A stretch of 64,000 bases of DNA, taken from contig CAADRB010000006.1 of the NCBI GenBank assembly GCA_900708905.1, forward strand, positions 3,726,233-3,790,232. Reading direction: 5' to 3'. The notes under the pieces were generated by a model. The model did not search any database. It worked only from the letters and a program-made list of their open reading frames with translations, and was not told where the DNA came from. Position numbers and translations under genes: made by a program. This DNA comes from Hymenolepis diminuta (Eukaryota; Platyhelminthes; Cestoda; Cyclophyllidea; Hymenolepididae). Below are positions 50,983 to 63,100 of the stretch, in pieces; within the stretch, counting starts at the first letter, position 1, and each line of letters starts with the position of its first letter.

Positions 50983-51205
50983 GGTGGCGCAGTGGTTGAC
51001 GTGCAAGTCTGTTAAATCAGACATCCTAAGCCGGAGGGCTTTTCGGTGTACATCCATTAATATAGACGGTCAACCGCGATATTAATTTTGTTCAACAAGA
51101 GGAGTGATTGAATATTAATTTCTAATTAGAGTGGATCCAGGTACCTTTTTTCCCACGCAAGTCAAATGTTATTGACACTTTTCTTAAGGGGTTTATGATA
51201 CTATT
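50983..51205 (+). mobile_element. Dispersed short repeat, copy 3, with tRNA-like head
   Basis: The head has a perfect pol III box A (TGGCGCAGTGG, 50985-50995) and an anticodon-arm-like hairpin GTCTG-TTAAAT-CAGAC (51007-51022), but a degenerate box B. The tRNA-unrelated body matches copies 1 and 2 (TTCAACAAGAGGAGTG, GCAAGTCAAATGTTATTGAC). This arrangement is that of a tRNA-derived SINE. A functional tRNA is unlikely: the anticodon loop has six bases and the T-arm is decayed. Confidence 0.65.
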
Positions 51206-51455
51206 TTCTTCCACGCTTTTTAAAATTAATAGTGCTATATGTGTTCGGGAATTCTATTTTAAATGCTTTCATCCTCAATACAAATCAATAACTTCAGCAA
51301 GACCTCCCTTTCTACCAAGCACACATCGGTTTTCAATAATGACGGTCTCTGATAGGAAAATTTACTAATACGACCCATATTCGCAGTGTATTCGTAGCAT
51401 GATCCATGGCTGATGTCATCCTTATCATTGAAAAAGTATGTGATATCTGTTTTAG

Positions 51456-51616
51456 ATATGGTTAAGGAACAGACTATCACCGATTCGAATACGATTCTCT
51501 CTGCAGTGACCGATCATGTGAAAGATGCCTCCACCACGAATAACTGTCTGAGCCTCATGATGAACTTTCTTCTTGACATTTCAAACTATGACCAACATCT
51601 CCCAATTGTCCAATAA
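51456..51616 (+). CDS. Candidate terminal exon of an unidentified gene
   Basis: Follows acceptor ATATCTGTTTTAG and reads, after two bases, MVKEQTITDSNTILSAVTDH, VKDASTTNNCLSLMMNFLLD, ISNYDQHLPIVQ, stop TAA; the stop overlaps an AATAAA. Coding-like and hydrophilic, but no similarity recognised. It could instead be the 67-codon frame from the ATG at 51413. Confidence 0.3.
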
Positions 51617-54600
51617 ATCCACTTTTTCTTCTCAAATAATATAGTACGCTGCGATCTAGTTAAAATGTGTATTCTCTCTAGGTATACTGCATAATGAAAT
51701 CATGAAAATGGAGCAACAGAACTATATTTTAGTAGTTATTCCTTTATGTTTGACCTAACCGTAGCCATAAGTTTGTCTTTAAATGCAGTAATATCATTTT
51801 CAAATACAGCCATTTCTCAATTAATAACCGATGCAATTAAATGTCGCATAGACTTAGACGCGTAGGCATAAAAAAGCAACAAAAGAGCTTAATTAATAAT
51901 AAACAACTTTGATGACAGGCCAAGATAATTTGCACGTTAATGACTTTCAATGGCAAACTATTCTGTATATTTTTTCCTACATTATTTTGACAGAAATGTA
52001 AAAAGATGGTGAATTAGTGATTCGCATATTGCTTAGATTCTATAACTACTAAAAGTTGACAATACTTTTTGGCTAATGATTATGGATAAACCGGGCAAGT
52101 TGAATGCCACAAGTTGGAAACCCATATGTACATATCAAAGATAAACTCGGAGAGGTGATTAGTTAAAAGTTTCGTTGTTTGAATTTTAATGTTGGGCCCG
52201 ACTATCAATGAAGTATAATCCCAGCTGTCTACTAAAGTATGCTGTTGTAACTGTAGCTCAGACCCAGAGGAGATGAATTTTACGAAGTGTGTAAATTAAT
52301 GAGGGATTCTCGTAGTCACTTTATCAAGAAAGTAATCCGTTTATGTATAACTCAAAAGAGAAAGATTTTTGACCACCTGGGTTGTCAGAAATCTAGTAAT
52401 GAAGACACTTTATTCCCAGGTATGAGTATGAAAGAACAGTAATAGAAATATATGGTCTCAGTTTGGGCATATTTGGCTGACACAATTTTATCAATTACGT
52501 TTAGACATTAAAAGTATTTGATTATGTCTCCAGAAATTCGAATATATAGAAAATTATTTGAACAGTTCATCCCTGTACATGCATTATCTAGACCTTCTTT
52601 TCATTCCTCTTAATAATTTATAGAGATTACGTTAATGCACTGATTTTTTTCCAAACACAAGTAAAAATTAAAACGTTGATACGAGCTGCTTTTCGCGTGC
52701 ATGTGAATATCTGGACTCCAGATGCTGATAGCATCTCCCGGTCAGTTTATTTTAAATCAAATCTATATGCAGAGAAATACAAGGCGTCACATGTTGAATT
52801 GGGACAGGGTTGGCACCCTCTTCATTTAAATCTAGTAGTTAATTTTTGCTTGCTAAATATATAATGAATTAAGCTTTGTTATAATGATTCAAACGTTGAC
52901 TTCTAAATGGATCAATTATAAACCTAATACTTCTTATTTATTGGGTTAGAGGCGACTGCCTACTTGTATACTCTCTTTTCAAACAAGGGTTTAATCTATG
53001 AACCTATTGTGGCTAACAGAATTTCTCACGGCATTTATTTGCTATTTTAAACCCTGCAGTAGTAACTGTTCACTTTTAATCACAAATCTCAAGTGTGTTA
53101 CTGAGGGGACTAGAACGTGAATGAAAAACTTATTCAGTAGTGAAATTCTAGTTATATTTTTTTTAACAACAGAGGATGAATGTAGATGATCTTGGTTATA
53201 GGACAGAAAAAAGTTTTTGAAACGGTATGATCAATCACTAAGCGAGTAAACTCTGAACACTTCAGATATGAGTTTACTCAGGAACTTTGAGCTCAAGGCC
53301 TGACATCTGGACGTTGAAGTATTGGAACATGGCACAATTTGTGGCTAAAAGTGAATAATCTCATAAATCTAGAAATCAAAGGAGGTCAGACTCTTTTGAG
53401 GTTCCGATACATATTATATCTTCTATCCAACTCATCTTTCTTTAACCCTATTTGAACTATTTAACTGTTCAGAGTCTTTCCAATATTTAAAAATGTATAG
53501 GTTTCACTTTGTTGTGAGAACTCTGACAATGTTCAGACAATGAGCCTTAAATAGCATTCAGAGAAAAAGCACAGACAAAATAAATTGGGAAGTGCCAATA
53601 TTAACTTTTGTTTTCTGTTAAAATATTTTCCTCTTTCCTCATTTATGGTCCTCAGATGAGGCTGAAATTTCTTGAAGATAAGTTAAATGTCACAGATGAC
53701 TGACATTTATGGAGTTTTACGCTTACAAAGAAACAAAGATTATTGAACAGTACCTCAAATTAAAAAGCTAATCACCTAAATTCAGGTAGGCCAATAATTA
53801 TTGTAGTACAAAAAATATAAATTTTTAATTGTGAGAAAGTTTCTGTACAAAGGAAAGAGCAAACAACTCTGCTGAGGTATTAACTGGAGAAAGGATCGAA
53901 AAAGGTTAAGGGATCATTTTAGAAGCTTTGTGTTATCCGCGTTCCCATAAGAGATATAGTTTTCTGAGTAATGTTCTAATGCTCTAATTTCATGAATTGA
54001 CTTCCACATTTATGGGGGAGATAATGTCAAAAATGGTCATAGCCTTTTGACTGGTTGGTTGTATCATTTTCTGTGATATAATTAAAGTAGTTCTGCCCCT
54101 ATACTTCCAATCCCTCCAGTTCCATAACGATTTTATCAAACTTAACATGACAAAATCTCCGTTCTTAATTCACGAAATAAGTTTTGAATTATGTTAAAGT
54201 GTATGATATCATTCCAAAATCTTTTCATCTCACCATGCATCCAATGGTTCTTTTAGCTTGCCATCAGCCCAAATGCGTCCTATTAGACTTACCAAGCCCC
54301 ACAGAAAGCAAAGATGTGATTTAATTAACCACTTCACCAAATTTCATTAAGTTCACTCAAATACTGGTCACCTTTTACAACACGGGACCACTTAGATGCG
54401 TCCATAAAGTGGGAAAGCCCTCCAGGTACTAATGGATTTGAGTACAAAACCTGATAATAACTTCCTTAAATGTTCTTCACTTTAATTACTGCCGACGAAC
54501 TCTTAAGAAAAGGGGCTTGTCAGTAGATTAAAACACATTTCATAATTGCAAAGTCGATATTGTTTAAGCTAAAATTTGTGATTTAGTGAAAATGAATTTT

Positions 54601-55170
54601 TGAAATTATTATTTATTTATTACAATTAACTATTATTATTATAAAAATTATGTGATAATAATTGCGAAAAAACGTAATTTAAAATTATGTAAATTACTCA
54701 TTTAAAAGTGATGTTATCTGTGCATTTTAATTAAAAATTTTATTAATTTCTTCAATAATATTTCACTGCATTTTTAATAAAACGGGAAAGCGAGAAAATG
54801 TTTTAATTTTGCATTAGAAATGCGTATGAGCTATCAGGGAAATCGAATTAATTATATCGTTTTTATTTAATTATATTAATTAATTAATATTTGGTCAAAT
54901 GGCTGTTTATTAGATTTTAAAAATGTCGCAAGATTTTGTTCAAATCTTGACTAATACCATTGCCTCCTGTGTTTCAAATAAAACTGTTTTCAATAAATCG
55001 AGAAGTCTTGTAATAGCAAATAATAATAAATCTCGTAACCCCTACACATCTTCCACTTTTGCCGCACAGTTGTTTATTTGGCTAAAACCCAGCAATATTC
55101 CCCTGCATATAACGCCGACCCGTCGTTTGGTCTGTTCAATTTTTAAACCTAACCACATTAAAACAAGCGC
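51617..55170. other. AT-rich intergenic DNA, no supported gene
   Basis: Nothing with family similarity was seen. 54540-54900 is extremely AT-rich with many TTAATTAA-like runs. The frame at 52676-52864 is short and unrecognised. Confidence 0.45.
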
Positions 55171-55560
55171 ATGAAGAGCTCGCGCGAGTAATTTAAATAA
55201 CCACCACCGAGGGAGTATAAAATGGTGGAGAGGGAGATGGGTTGAATTATCACACTTCTACTCTTGCCCTTCCTGCCTTCTTAAAATCACTTTCCCCTCA
55301 GACGCGTTTGTGGTTGCTTAGGTGATGTTTTCCCTCGTTATTTTGGGTAAGTGGAGGGGAATATTGTGCATAGAAATGAACACGATAATGTAGGAGTCAG
55401 TTTATTCTTCAGACTGCACCTCCTCCTTCCTCACCTCCCTCCCACGTCCACTTTCTTAAAATTTCAACCTCTGGTGTGAGTGATTTTACCAAACTCTTCC
55501 ACCTGCGATTTCAAATAACCACGCGCGGGATTACTACGCGTTGAATTAAACACTTGCACG
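55171..55560 (+). promoter_or_regulatory. Promoter-like GC-richer island with TATA box
   Basis: After very AT-rich DNA comes a segment with GAGCTCGCGCGAG, a TATAAAA at 55216-55222 and pyrimidine-rich sequence. About 110 bp downstream of the TATA an ATG (55325) begins a seven-codon frame (MFSLVIL) ending at a consensus donor GGTAAGT (55347). This could be the start of a gene whose later exons I cannot identify. GC-rich sequence continues to about 55750. Confidence 0.35.
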
Positions 55561-57466
55561 CATTTAAACACTCGCGAATAGTTGATGGGGAAGGGAGGGA
55601 AGGAAAGAAACGGACAATATCGCGTGATTTCCTATAAAACTTACCTAGTGGCAGATTGGACATCTTATTCCCTCTTTCTACTCAGTCAGTTGCGTGCGCA
55701 AATGAGGATTTCTAATAGGAGAGGGGGGAGGAAGCATTTGTCCGATATTCTCCTCATCACTTGGGTGAAACAATAAATCGTTCTGACAATTTTGTTATTA
55801 TATTTGTCGATTTCCTACAGACAATATTGTTTGTAGATTGATTGATTTACCGTCTGTTATTTTGAAATAATAGAATCTTGTTATATACACAAGGTTTCTG
55901 ATATCTCAAAAAACTGAAAAATATTCAGATACTTTTTTCTTTGATTAAACGTGGAGATTTTTACTTATTATCCGTATCTAACTTGCTGCTATCATTAATT
56001 CCGGATCACTTGTCATTTAGTTTCTTCAAATTAGTGTGGCATGAACGATCAATTGCGCTTTTTCAGTTTAAATGACTGGATAGTAATTTGTAATATTACT
56101 TAGTTTAATAATTGCAGGTAGTATTTAGCAAAAAAATCGAAGTAGTGATTATATGGTTATGGAGCTAAAATCCTGAAAAGGGAGATGATCTGAGAGAATC
56201 TTGATAAGCTTTTATCAGTTCCTCCCATTTACAAAATTTTGCTTAAAAATCGATAAGTATAGAGGCACTCAGTAATTCAGTAATATCTCATGCCCACTTA
56301 ACAATGCCAGGATAATACCACTGATTAGGTAATTCCTAACAGCATTTAGGAAAGTGTTTTTTAACAGCATAAGGCCTCTCTAGCGAGTATAGCCAATTCC
56401 ATCACCCCTTTTCTTGGCCAGACTAATTCAGTGCAGTCGATCTTTCCTCTCACTGAATGTGCTCAATCATTAACTTTATAGTCAATCACGTTAAATGCTG
56501 TACCACCAGTCCATTGATTAAACACTAAATATTTAAGTTCATGGTGTGGATTATTTTAGGTAATTTAATCGAAATTTATAAACGTTCATACGATCTGAAC
56601 AGATGACTTGGGTAGTTGGAAGAATTCTGCCCGGTTAAAACTTTGTCAAAAAGGGCACTAGTATGGGAGTTGCAGATCCTGGTTATCGATTGTAAAAGCC
56701 TGCATTTGTCCACATTTTAGTGCCTTCATGTCTCAAGTCTTTTTACATTGGACTGACAACAGAAAGTATAAATCCGAAATTACTAATTTCAAGTAAGTGG
56801 ATGGTGGTATCACTTCAATTTTTTGGATTTACCCCTACCAAATGATATAAGCTGCGATAACTAGGACATTTTGAAATTGAATTGCGAAGAAGTTATCGGG
56901 GTCCTATGAGCATACACTGAAGAGCTTAGCAAAGTTCACTGACGATTAACTGGTAAAAATGTAATTTCAAATACTCAGACCGAAGGAAGATGCCAGGTCA
57001 TCGTCCACACTCATTTTCATAACAATGGGTTCTTTAGGATTTTGAATGAGCTTTTCTGAATGATAAATATGTGTATTTCTGCACCCCATTTTGGAGCAGG
57101 GAAGTACATCCTAAAGCCCCTCCTTAGGAAAAAATCTTAATGCCTATATTGATCAATTTTAATTTTTACTAGGTGTTCAAATTGACGCCGTTTAATTAGA
57201 AAAAGTTTTACTAGCACTGAAAAAATAGCTTTCCTGTTTAACACTATTTCTTTAATTGTTTAATGCCGTCAACAATTACGAATAATTAATGTTCTACTCT
57301 TTTAAAATTCAGAAAAAATGCTCCAACTCTATCAAATATTATATTTTACATAGCAAATTAAGGGCTTCAGTACAATTTTATTCAATAAATTGATCATAAT
57401 TTTTTATTTGCATTTTCCAATTAATTCGTACCATGTTAACGCTGAGAAACTGCGATTGACTTTGAT
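55561..57466. other. Intergenic DNA, no supported gene
   Basis: The first 200 bases continue the GC-richer island. The 64-codon frame at 55582-55776 begins in purine-rich GGGAAGGGAGG sequence and looks like untranslated leader. The remainder is AT-rich without recognisable features. Confidence 0.4.
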
Positions 57467-57509
57467 TTTGACCCAGGTTAATCAGTCAGATTAACCTGAC
57501 TAGGTCAAA
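57467..57509. repeat. Nested inverted repeat (17-bp hairpin)
   Basis: Outer arms TTTGACC/GGTCAAA enclose inner arms CAGGTTAATC/GATTAACCTG around an AGTCA loop, with a 4-nt bulge (ACTA) on the 3' side. All 17 pairs are perfect. It lies in intergenic DNA; it could be a structured RNA, a cruciform or a palindromic protein site. Confidence 0.8.
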
Positions 57510-57819
57510 CCTCTAGGCTAGCCCATTTTGTGCGGTGGAAAATGACTATTTCTCAAAATATGCGATCTTGGGTCTAAATTCAGGATTTTATAAGTGATAT
57601 TTGTAATGGAATGGAGTAGTTAATGTTAATATTAACCTCTATTTATAAATAAACATACCAATATCTGCTAACTGAACATGCTTATTTCAATAATAACAAT
57701 TCAGACTATAATAGTACTAATTGGGAAATGATGTCCGAGAAAAAATATGCAGCATTTAATTTATAGTCAGACCTCTCTAAAAGGACTCGTCGTTATCTAA
57801 AACATTAGAATAAATTTTG

Positions 57820-58020
57820 TCAGTAGATTAATTCAGGCATAGTCTTAATTTTGCGTACAATTTCTTTCGATTTTTCGACAGTATCTGTTGATCTAAAAGA
57901 AGCTTCAGTGTAAGGTATTTCATAACATCTCAAAAACCAAATTGCAGCTATGCTATTTGTGGTATCCGGGCTATCAGTGTTAGGCCACATGGTGACTTGA
58001 GTAATGCCTCTAGTTTGTAA
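57820..58020 (-). pseudogene. Fragment resembling a protein tyrosine phosphatase
   Basis: After acceptor TTGTGTCAG the minus strand reads LQTRGITQVTMWPNTDSPDT then TNSIAAIWFLR, like the WPD-loop region of PTP domains (hydrophobic-x-x-WPD-x-x-x-P-[DE]). The sequence then continues to a stop without the catalytic HCSAGxGRTG motif. It is either a single exon, a degenerate second (D2) PTP domain or a broken copy. The similarity rests on a short motif. Confidence 0.33.
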
Positions 58021-58211
58021 CTGACACAATATAAAGTTATGTGAACTAGATCACATGACAAACTCCTTTTAAATTATGACCTGAGTATGATTAACTTCTC
58101 CTGTCGTTATGTTTAGCGCGTTTCAAACAATTGTAATTCATATACAGTATATCAAGGTGTTTTGTCACTAAGCCATCTAGTTCCTTTCCTGTAGATTCTA
58201 TAACATTACAG

Positions 58212-58424
58212 ATGTTCGTGACGTTCGTGAAGAAAACTCAACGTTTTCTACTAAACTTTACTATAAAATTAAACACCAGTTGCTGGCCACAGAAATACGG
58301 AACAGAGGTTAACTGGGCATGGAAGAGAAATGTGTACGGATCACAGCATCAGTCTCCTATCAGTGTTGGAAAAAATAGTTTAAACCAAAAAGACGAAGTC
58401 CGCCTCCAATCGTGTTTTTCATAG
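58212..58424 (+). pseudogene. Carbonic-anhydrase-like N-terminal fragment
   Basis: After an acceptor-like ATTACAG the plus strand reads MFVTFVKKTQRF, then TSCWPQKYGTEVNWAWKRNV and YGSQHQSPISVGKN, ending at TAG. W...W..xGxxQSPI is the signature of the N-terminal part of alpha carbonic anhydrases; the spacing resembles the CA10/11 related proteins or CA-like ectodomains. Zinc ligands and the rest of the domain are not found downstream on this strand. There is no clear donor, so it may be a stranded exon or pseudogene. Confidence 0.42.
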
Positions 58425-58580
58425 ATATGTCCTATAAGTGGATGATTTCTCGGATCATGAGCAAAAAGGCACTTATTATCTTCTCGGCATCCATCTATTT
58501 TATACAAGAATTCACACATTCGACTCATGTAATAAAAGGCCTTTCTAGGCGGTTTCTATTATGAAAAAGTTTAGTTAAGA

Positions 58581-60182
58581 TTACACTAAATTGAAATTAA
58601 AGCATGCATTTCGAATCGGATTGTGAATTGATTGAATTTCACCTCCATCTTTTGAAAATAAGGAATCGTTTTGAAGCATAGCTTGATCAAAGTTTGGGAA
58701 GTAACCACCATTATACAGTATGCTTTTCTCAGGAAAAGTGAGGTTAGTTAAGGTATCCTGCGCTTGCTGAAAAGGTTGATTTGAAGAAAAATCGATCCCA
58801 GTTTGACACAAAAAATGTGGCTCACCGCTGATATGTTCACTTGTTGCTGAACGTCCATTATTGTGAAATAAACAGTGAATAGATTGATCGAGTTGTTAAA
58901 AACATCATCGCCTCTGAAATGAAACGAAATGTTATTCTCTTGAGTGTTTTGAATAGAGGAGTGGGGATGGGCGTACTAGGTACCTTGCGCTTGTTGAATA
59001 TTCTCAGACAAAAATTGTGATGCACTTTTTGGAAGGAGTCCAACGTTTCGATTCAGAGCTTGACCAGATTTTGTGAAGAAACCACTACCATTTTGGACTT
59101 AGAACGAAGTTAAGTGTTCAGAATTACTCTGTACAGGAAAAGTAAGGTGAGTTTGTGGTTGTTAATCATTTAGCAGACTTGACGAATAATCGAAATTGAG
59201 GGGAAATTGCGGCTCACTCCAGGAAATGCCATTTGTCATTGAACGGACAGCGAACATGACCAAAACTTTGGAACAAACCACCACCACCTCGGAAATGAGA
59301 TGAAGTGGTATTTTCTTGTGTTTTGAATATAGAAGCCAGGATGAAAAGAAGAGGTATCTAAATAATTTTGTTGAACCGACGAATCCTCTGTCACTACTTG
59401 AGATGAAAATTGTAGTGCACCACTAGAATTAGCATTTGTTGGAAGGCATCCAACGATTTGGTTCGCTACTTGACCAAAATTTGCCAAGAAACTACTATCC
59501 CGAAAATTAGATAAAATTTTACTTTCTTTAGTATTTTGAGTTGAGAAGTGGGGTTGGTTGGAATGTGCATCTTGCACTTGTTGACTGTTCTGTTGAATTG
59601 GCAAAAAATTAGTGTCCGGTTGAGCTGAAAATCGTAACGCACAGGTAGAACAGTCATTTCTTGGAAGGAATCTAGCGTTTTGGTTCATAACTTGACAAAG
59701 TTTCGGAAGGAACCACCACTATTTTGGACTTGGGAAAAAAATAAATTCTCATGATTACCTTAGACAGAAAAAATAGGATGAACTTGCGGCTGTTGATCAT
59801 TTAGTAAACCTGGCGAAAATCTGAACAAAATCTGTAGCTCATTGCTAACATCTTTTTGAAAAAGACGGCGTAGAGTTTGACCAAGGTTATGGAAGAAACC
59901 GCCGTCGCCTCGGAAATGAGATGAAGTGCCATTCTCTTGAAAGATTTAAGTGGGTAAGTTAGGGTGAGTAGAATGGGTACTTCGGTAATCCTGTTGAACT
60001 GATTCAAAACCGGGGGAATTCGATAGTAATATCCCGCTAGAATAGCCGCTTGTTAGTGAGGCTTCATCATTTTGAAATGAACGGGACACAGCTTGATCAA
60101 CGTTATGCAAGCAGCTATTGCTTTTAACCCGTGTTAAAATGTTGTTTGCTTGAATGCTTAGAGCAAAGAAATTGGATTTCAA
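58581..60182 (-). pseudogene. Decayed tandem-repeat coding array, eight units of about 200 bp
   Basis: The minus strand encodes a degenerate Q/N/S/F/G-rich peptide repeat. The core recurs at 58681, 58882, 59058, 59254, 59468, 59690, 59877 and 60091, a spacing of 176-222 bp. Typical pieces are SSFLANFGQVANQ, GSGFFTKSGQALNRNVGLLP, NSGGSFRNF, SSHFRGDGGFFHNLGQ, SSHFRGGGGLFQSFGH, HPHFS/SIQNTQEN and SVQQNYLDTSSFHPGF. Two unit flavours appear to alternate (SSHFRGxGG type and QVQNSGGSF type). In-frame stops (for example at 59946-59948) and frame changes break nearly every unit, so no long product is made; the longest intact piece is 150 codons (59236-59688). The family is unknown to me; FG-like spacing is only superficially nucleoporin-like. 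Confidence 0.7.
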
Positions 60183-63100
60183 ATTTCTCTCTTGTAGGCA
60201 ATTCTGTCAAGTGAACGAAAAATCGAGCGAAGTTTAACACAAAATAGGTTGATTTAGTTGGCCCCCTTAAAGAATTTTAAAAGTTATGATTAGATTTTGT
60301 ATCCATCACTTTATATAGAGAGATGATTCACTGGGCTGATAAAAATTGCCTTACAGTAGAGCTTCCTGAACTTGCAACTGAACTTATGTCATTTGTATCT
60401 GGAAAGAAGAACTCATCTACTGAATCCATCAACTTCTCTACTCTTGAACTCGTAAAAATGTTCAACAAACGATTTGTTCTGGTTCAAGTCAATTCTGCAG
60501 ATTTCACTTGTACAAATCATGAAGGGTTTTTATAGTCTTCGGCAGTTTTGTTTTAAGGAATAATTCGGTCGTGATTAATCGTCGCTAACCGATTCCTATT
60601 GGTTTGGTAAAAATAAGCGGTTTTTTTAATTTATTTAATAATAATTTTGGTGACACACTATGATTAAAAAGCAAGCAATTATTTTAAAAATGAACATATT
60701 TTTTTCTTTTCCAGTCCTGTTTTGCATCATTTTCTTGTGATGAACATTTCTTTTAAATTGGAAGATTTCGATAGTGGCTGTGCTCTGCATTGGTAGTTAG
60801 TAAGTAAAAGTTCCCGTCTCCAGACCGCCACTGATATTACTGTAAAATGCTGATCGATTTCTTCCAAAATAAAGTTTTAGAAATAGAACTATTTGGGAGT
60901 ATTTTTCTCCGGTATCTAACCAACCACACTCTATATCAAAATCTTCTGAGTAAAACGTAAATTTCGAAGCTATCAGTTTTTTTAAATCTCTTACAGATAA
61001 GAGTAGACTGACTTTCATTTGGCTTTCATAGCAAATCTTGATCAATCAAGAAGGGAAATTTCGAATTTCATTAACCCTTTACCTAATAGCGAAATGTTTC
61101 ACGTTCCAACCCGTAGGTCAGCTTTTTTAAATAATCAGTAGGACGAAAAGATTATTTTTTTGTTTAATATAATTTCGTATTCATAAGTGTATATTAACTG
61201 ATGAATAATATAACCTCTAGGAACCATTGAAATAATTCCTAGTCCGATAACCATATATTTCAGTAGATGGACGACATAACAAAGATCAAGCAAAGAAACT
61301 AGAATGTGTTAATATAATCAAACGTTATTCTCACTCTAGTATCACATAAGAATAGCATGCAATGTAAATGAAGCCACAGGATTAGGAAGCATTTAATCTA
61401 TTCATTGTAATTTCAGAGGAAACTTCAGTGTTATTTCACCCGTACCCTTGTAAAGGCGGAAGTAAATAAAAGTCTTGAGTCATTCTAGATTAAGTCGAGA
61501 AAAAATGTGATTCAGCATTTATTACCAATACACAGAGCATACTTTACAAATGATAAACCAAAATTTATTTTTAACCGGGCAGAATAAATTAAAGAAGTGG
61601 ACTTTGTCCGCAGTATTTGACTAATCCCGTTTTTGTTTGTCATTTCTTGTATCTCCTACTTCTGTCCGATCCCTTTTCTTAGCCTCATACCTAGACTGGT
61701 TCACTGTTACTCATGTTCGGATAATCCCTACGTCCTTTCAGAAAATAATTTCCCAGCACACTCCTTGGGTGGAATCACAGAGTTTCCATGGTGAGAATCT
61801 TGAACTCTGTCTGCACTTTTATTATTCAGACTTAACCATTGCAGTTGGCTATTCCACTTACTGGGTGCATAGATATGAGCATCGAATCTGTTATCTTTGT
61901 CAAGCTCATATTTAAATACATTTGATTACTAATTTCTTTTGATTTTCCAATACTATTGCTGATCTACAATGTAATTCGCGTAAAACACAAAGAATTATAA
62001 GGAAAGATTTCTGTAACCTTGTGTCATAAGGATTTTTTTCCGGCGAAATTTAAATGCATTATCAATCTCACGAGATCCCTAAATTAATATTGCCAATTGA
62101 GATAATATTTGTACAAATAAACAACTGAAAACGGTAAGTGAAGTGAAGACAGACATCCTCTTCTCCATTAGTTGACTAAAACCAAATGAGTCTGATCCAT
62201 CACGCACGCACGGACATGGGATTTTATGCTTATAGGGGGAAATATAGTATAGCACCCCATGGCTGTTAGTCGGATGCATTAAGACACTGACAAAAAGCAT
62301 GCAGCCATGCCCCCTCCATTTTTTATACTTTTCGATTTTGAAATTGACGGGAGAAGAGTGGAGACATCTGTAGACACAAACAATTTAGTGGAAGAGGAAA
62401 AGAACAGAAGTAATTCTATTTTTACGGAGAATTTGAGTCATTAGCCAATAGCAAGATCTTGCGAAAGGCAGCGCGATCTGAAACTTAATTGCTCTCTGAC
62501 CTGATTGGTGTTTAGTGGGAGTTTGTGTGCATTTTCTGAACTGGGTCACGTTTTGCGGTTATTTTAATGGAATAATCCATTAAAAAGCAACAATCCTATT
62601 AAACGATATGACATTTTTGAATAACGTTTACACATAAATAGACATTGTGATGATATAAATAAATTATACATAGACAATTAATCTAATAAACTATATTTGT
62701 GAATTCAAGACTTTATTTTGAAAATTACCCCTGATTCCTATTCAAGATAAAGGAAAATTGGTACTAGTCACATATCTTACCAACTGACAGTTTAATAACT
62801 GTTAATTAGGGAGTGGCGCTACCATCAAATACTTTAAACTAGTTGAACTGATTTCTGGAGTGTGGGATTAATAAAATAGAACTGATTATAAAACTTTGTC
62901 CATAAAAACCGATATCACCTAATCGCCTCCAGCGTTAAGCCAGAAACAAAATAAACTTCCTCAAACACTTCAAGTTGTGCGTATGATAAAGAGACAACTT
63001 TAACAATAAGGTAATTTTCCGTTTCAACTCCAATTATCCCTCTCATTTCATACATTTTTAGCGAAATCTGTACGTTTTCTCATCCAAATCATGTCTTTTG

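Noticed and set aside
50983..51060. Functional tRNA gene
   Set aside because: Box A is perfect, but the anticodon loop has six bases and the T-arm/box B is decayed; better read as a SINE head.
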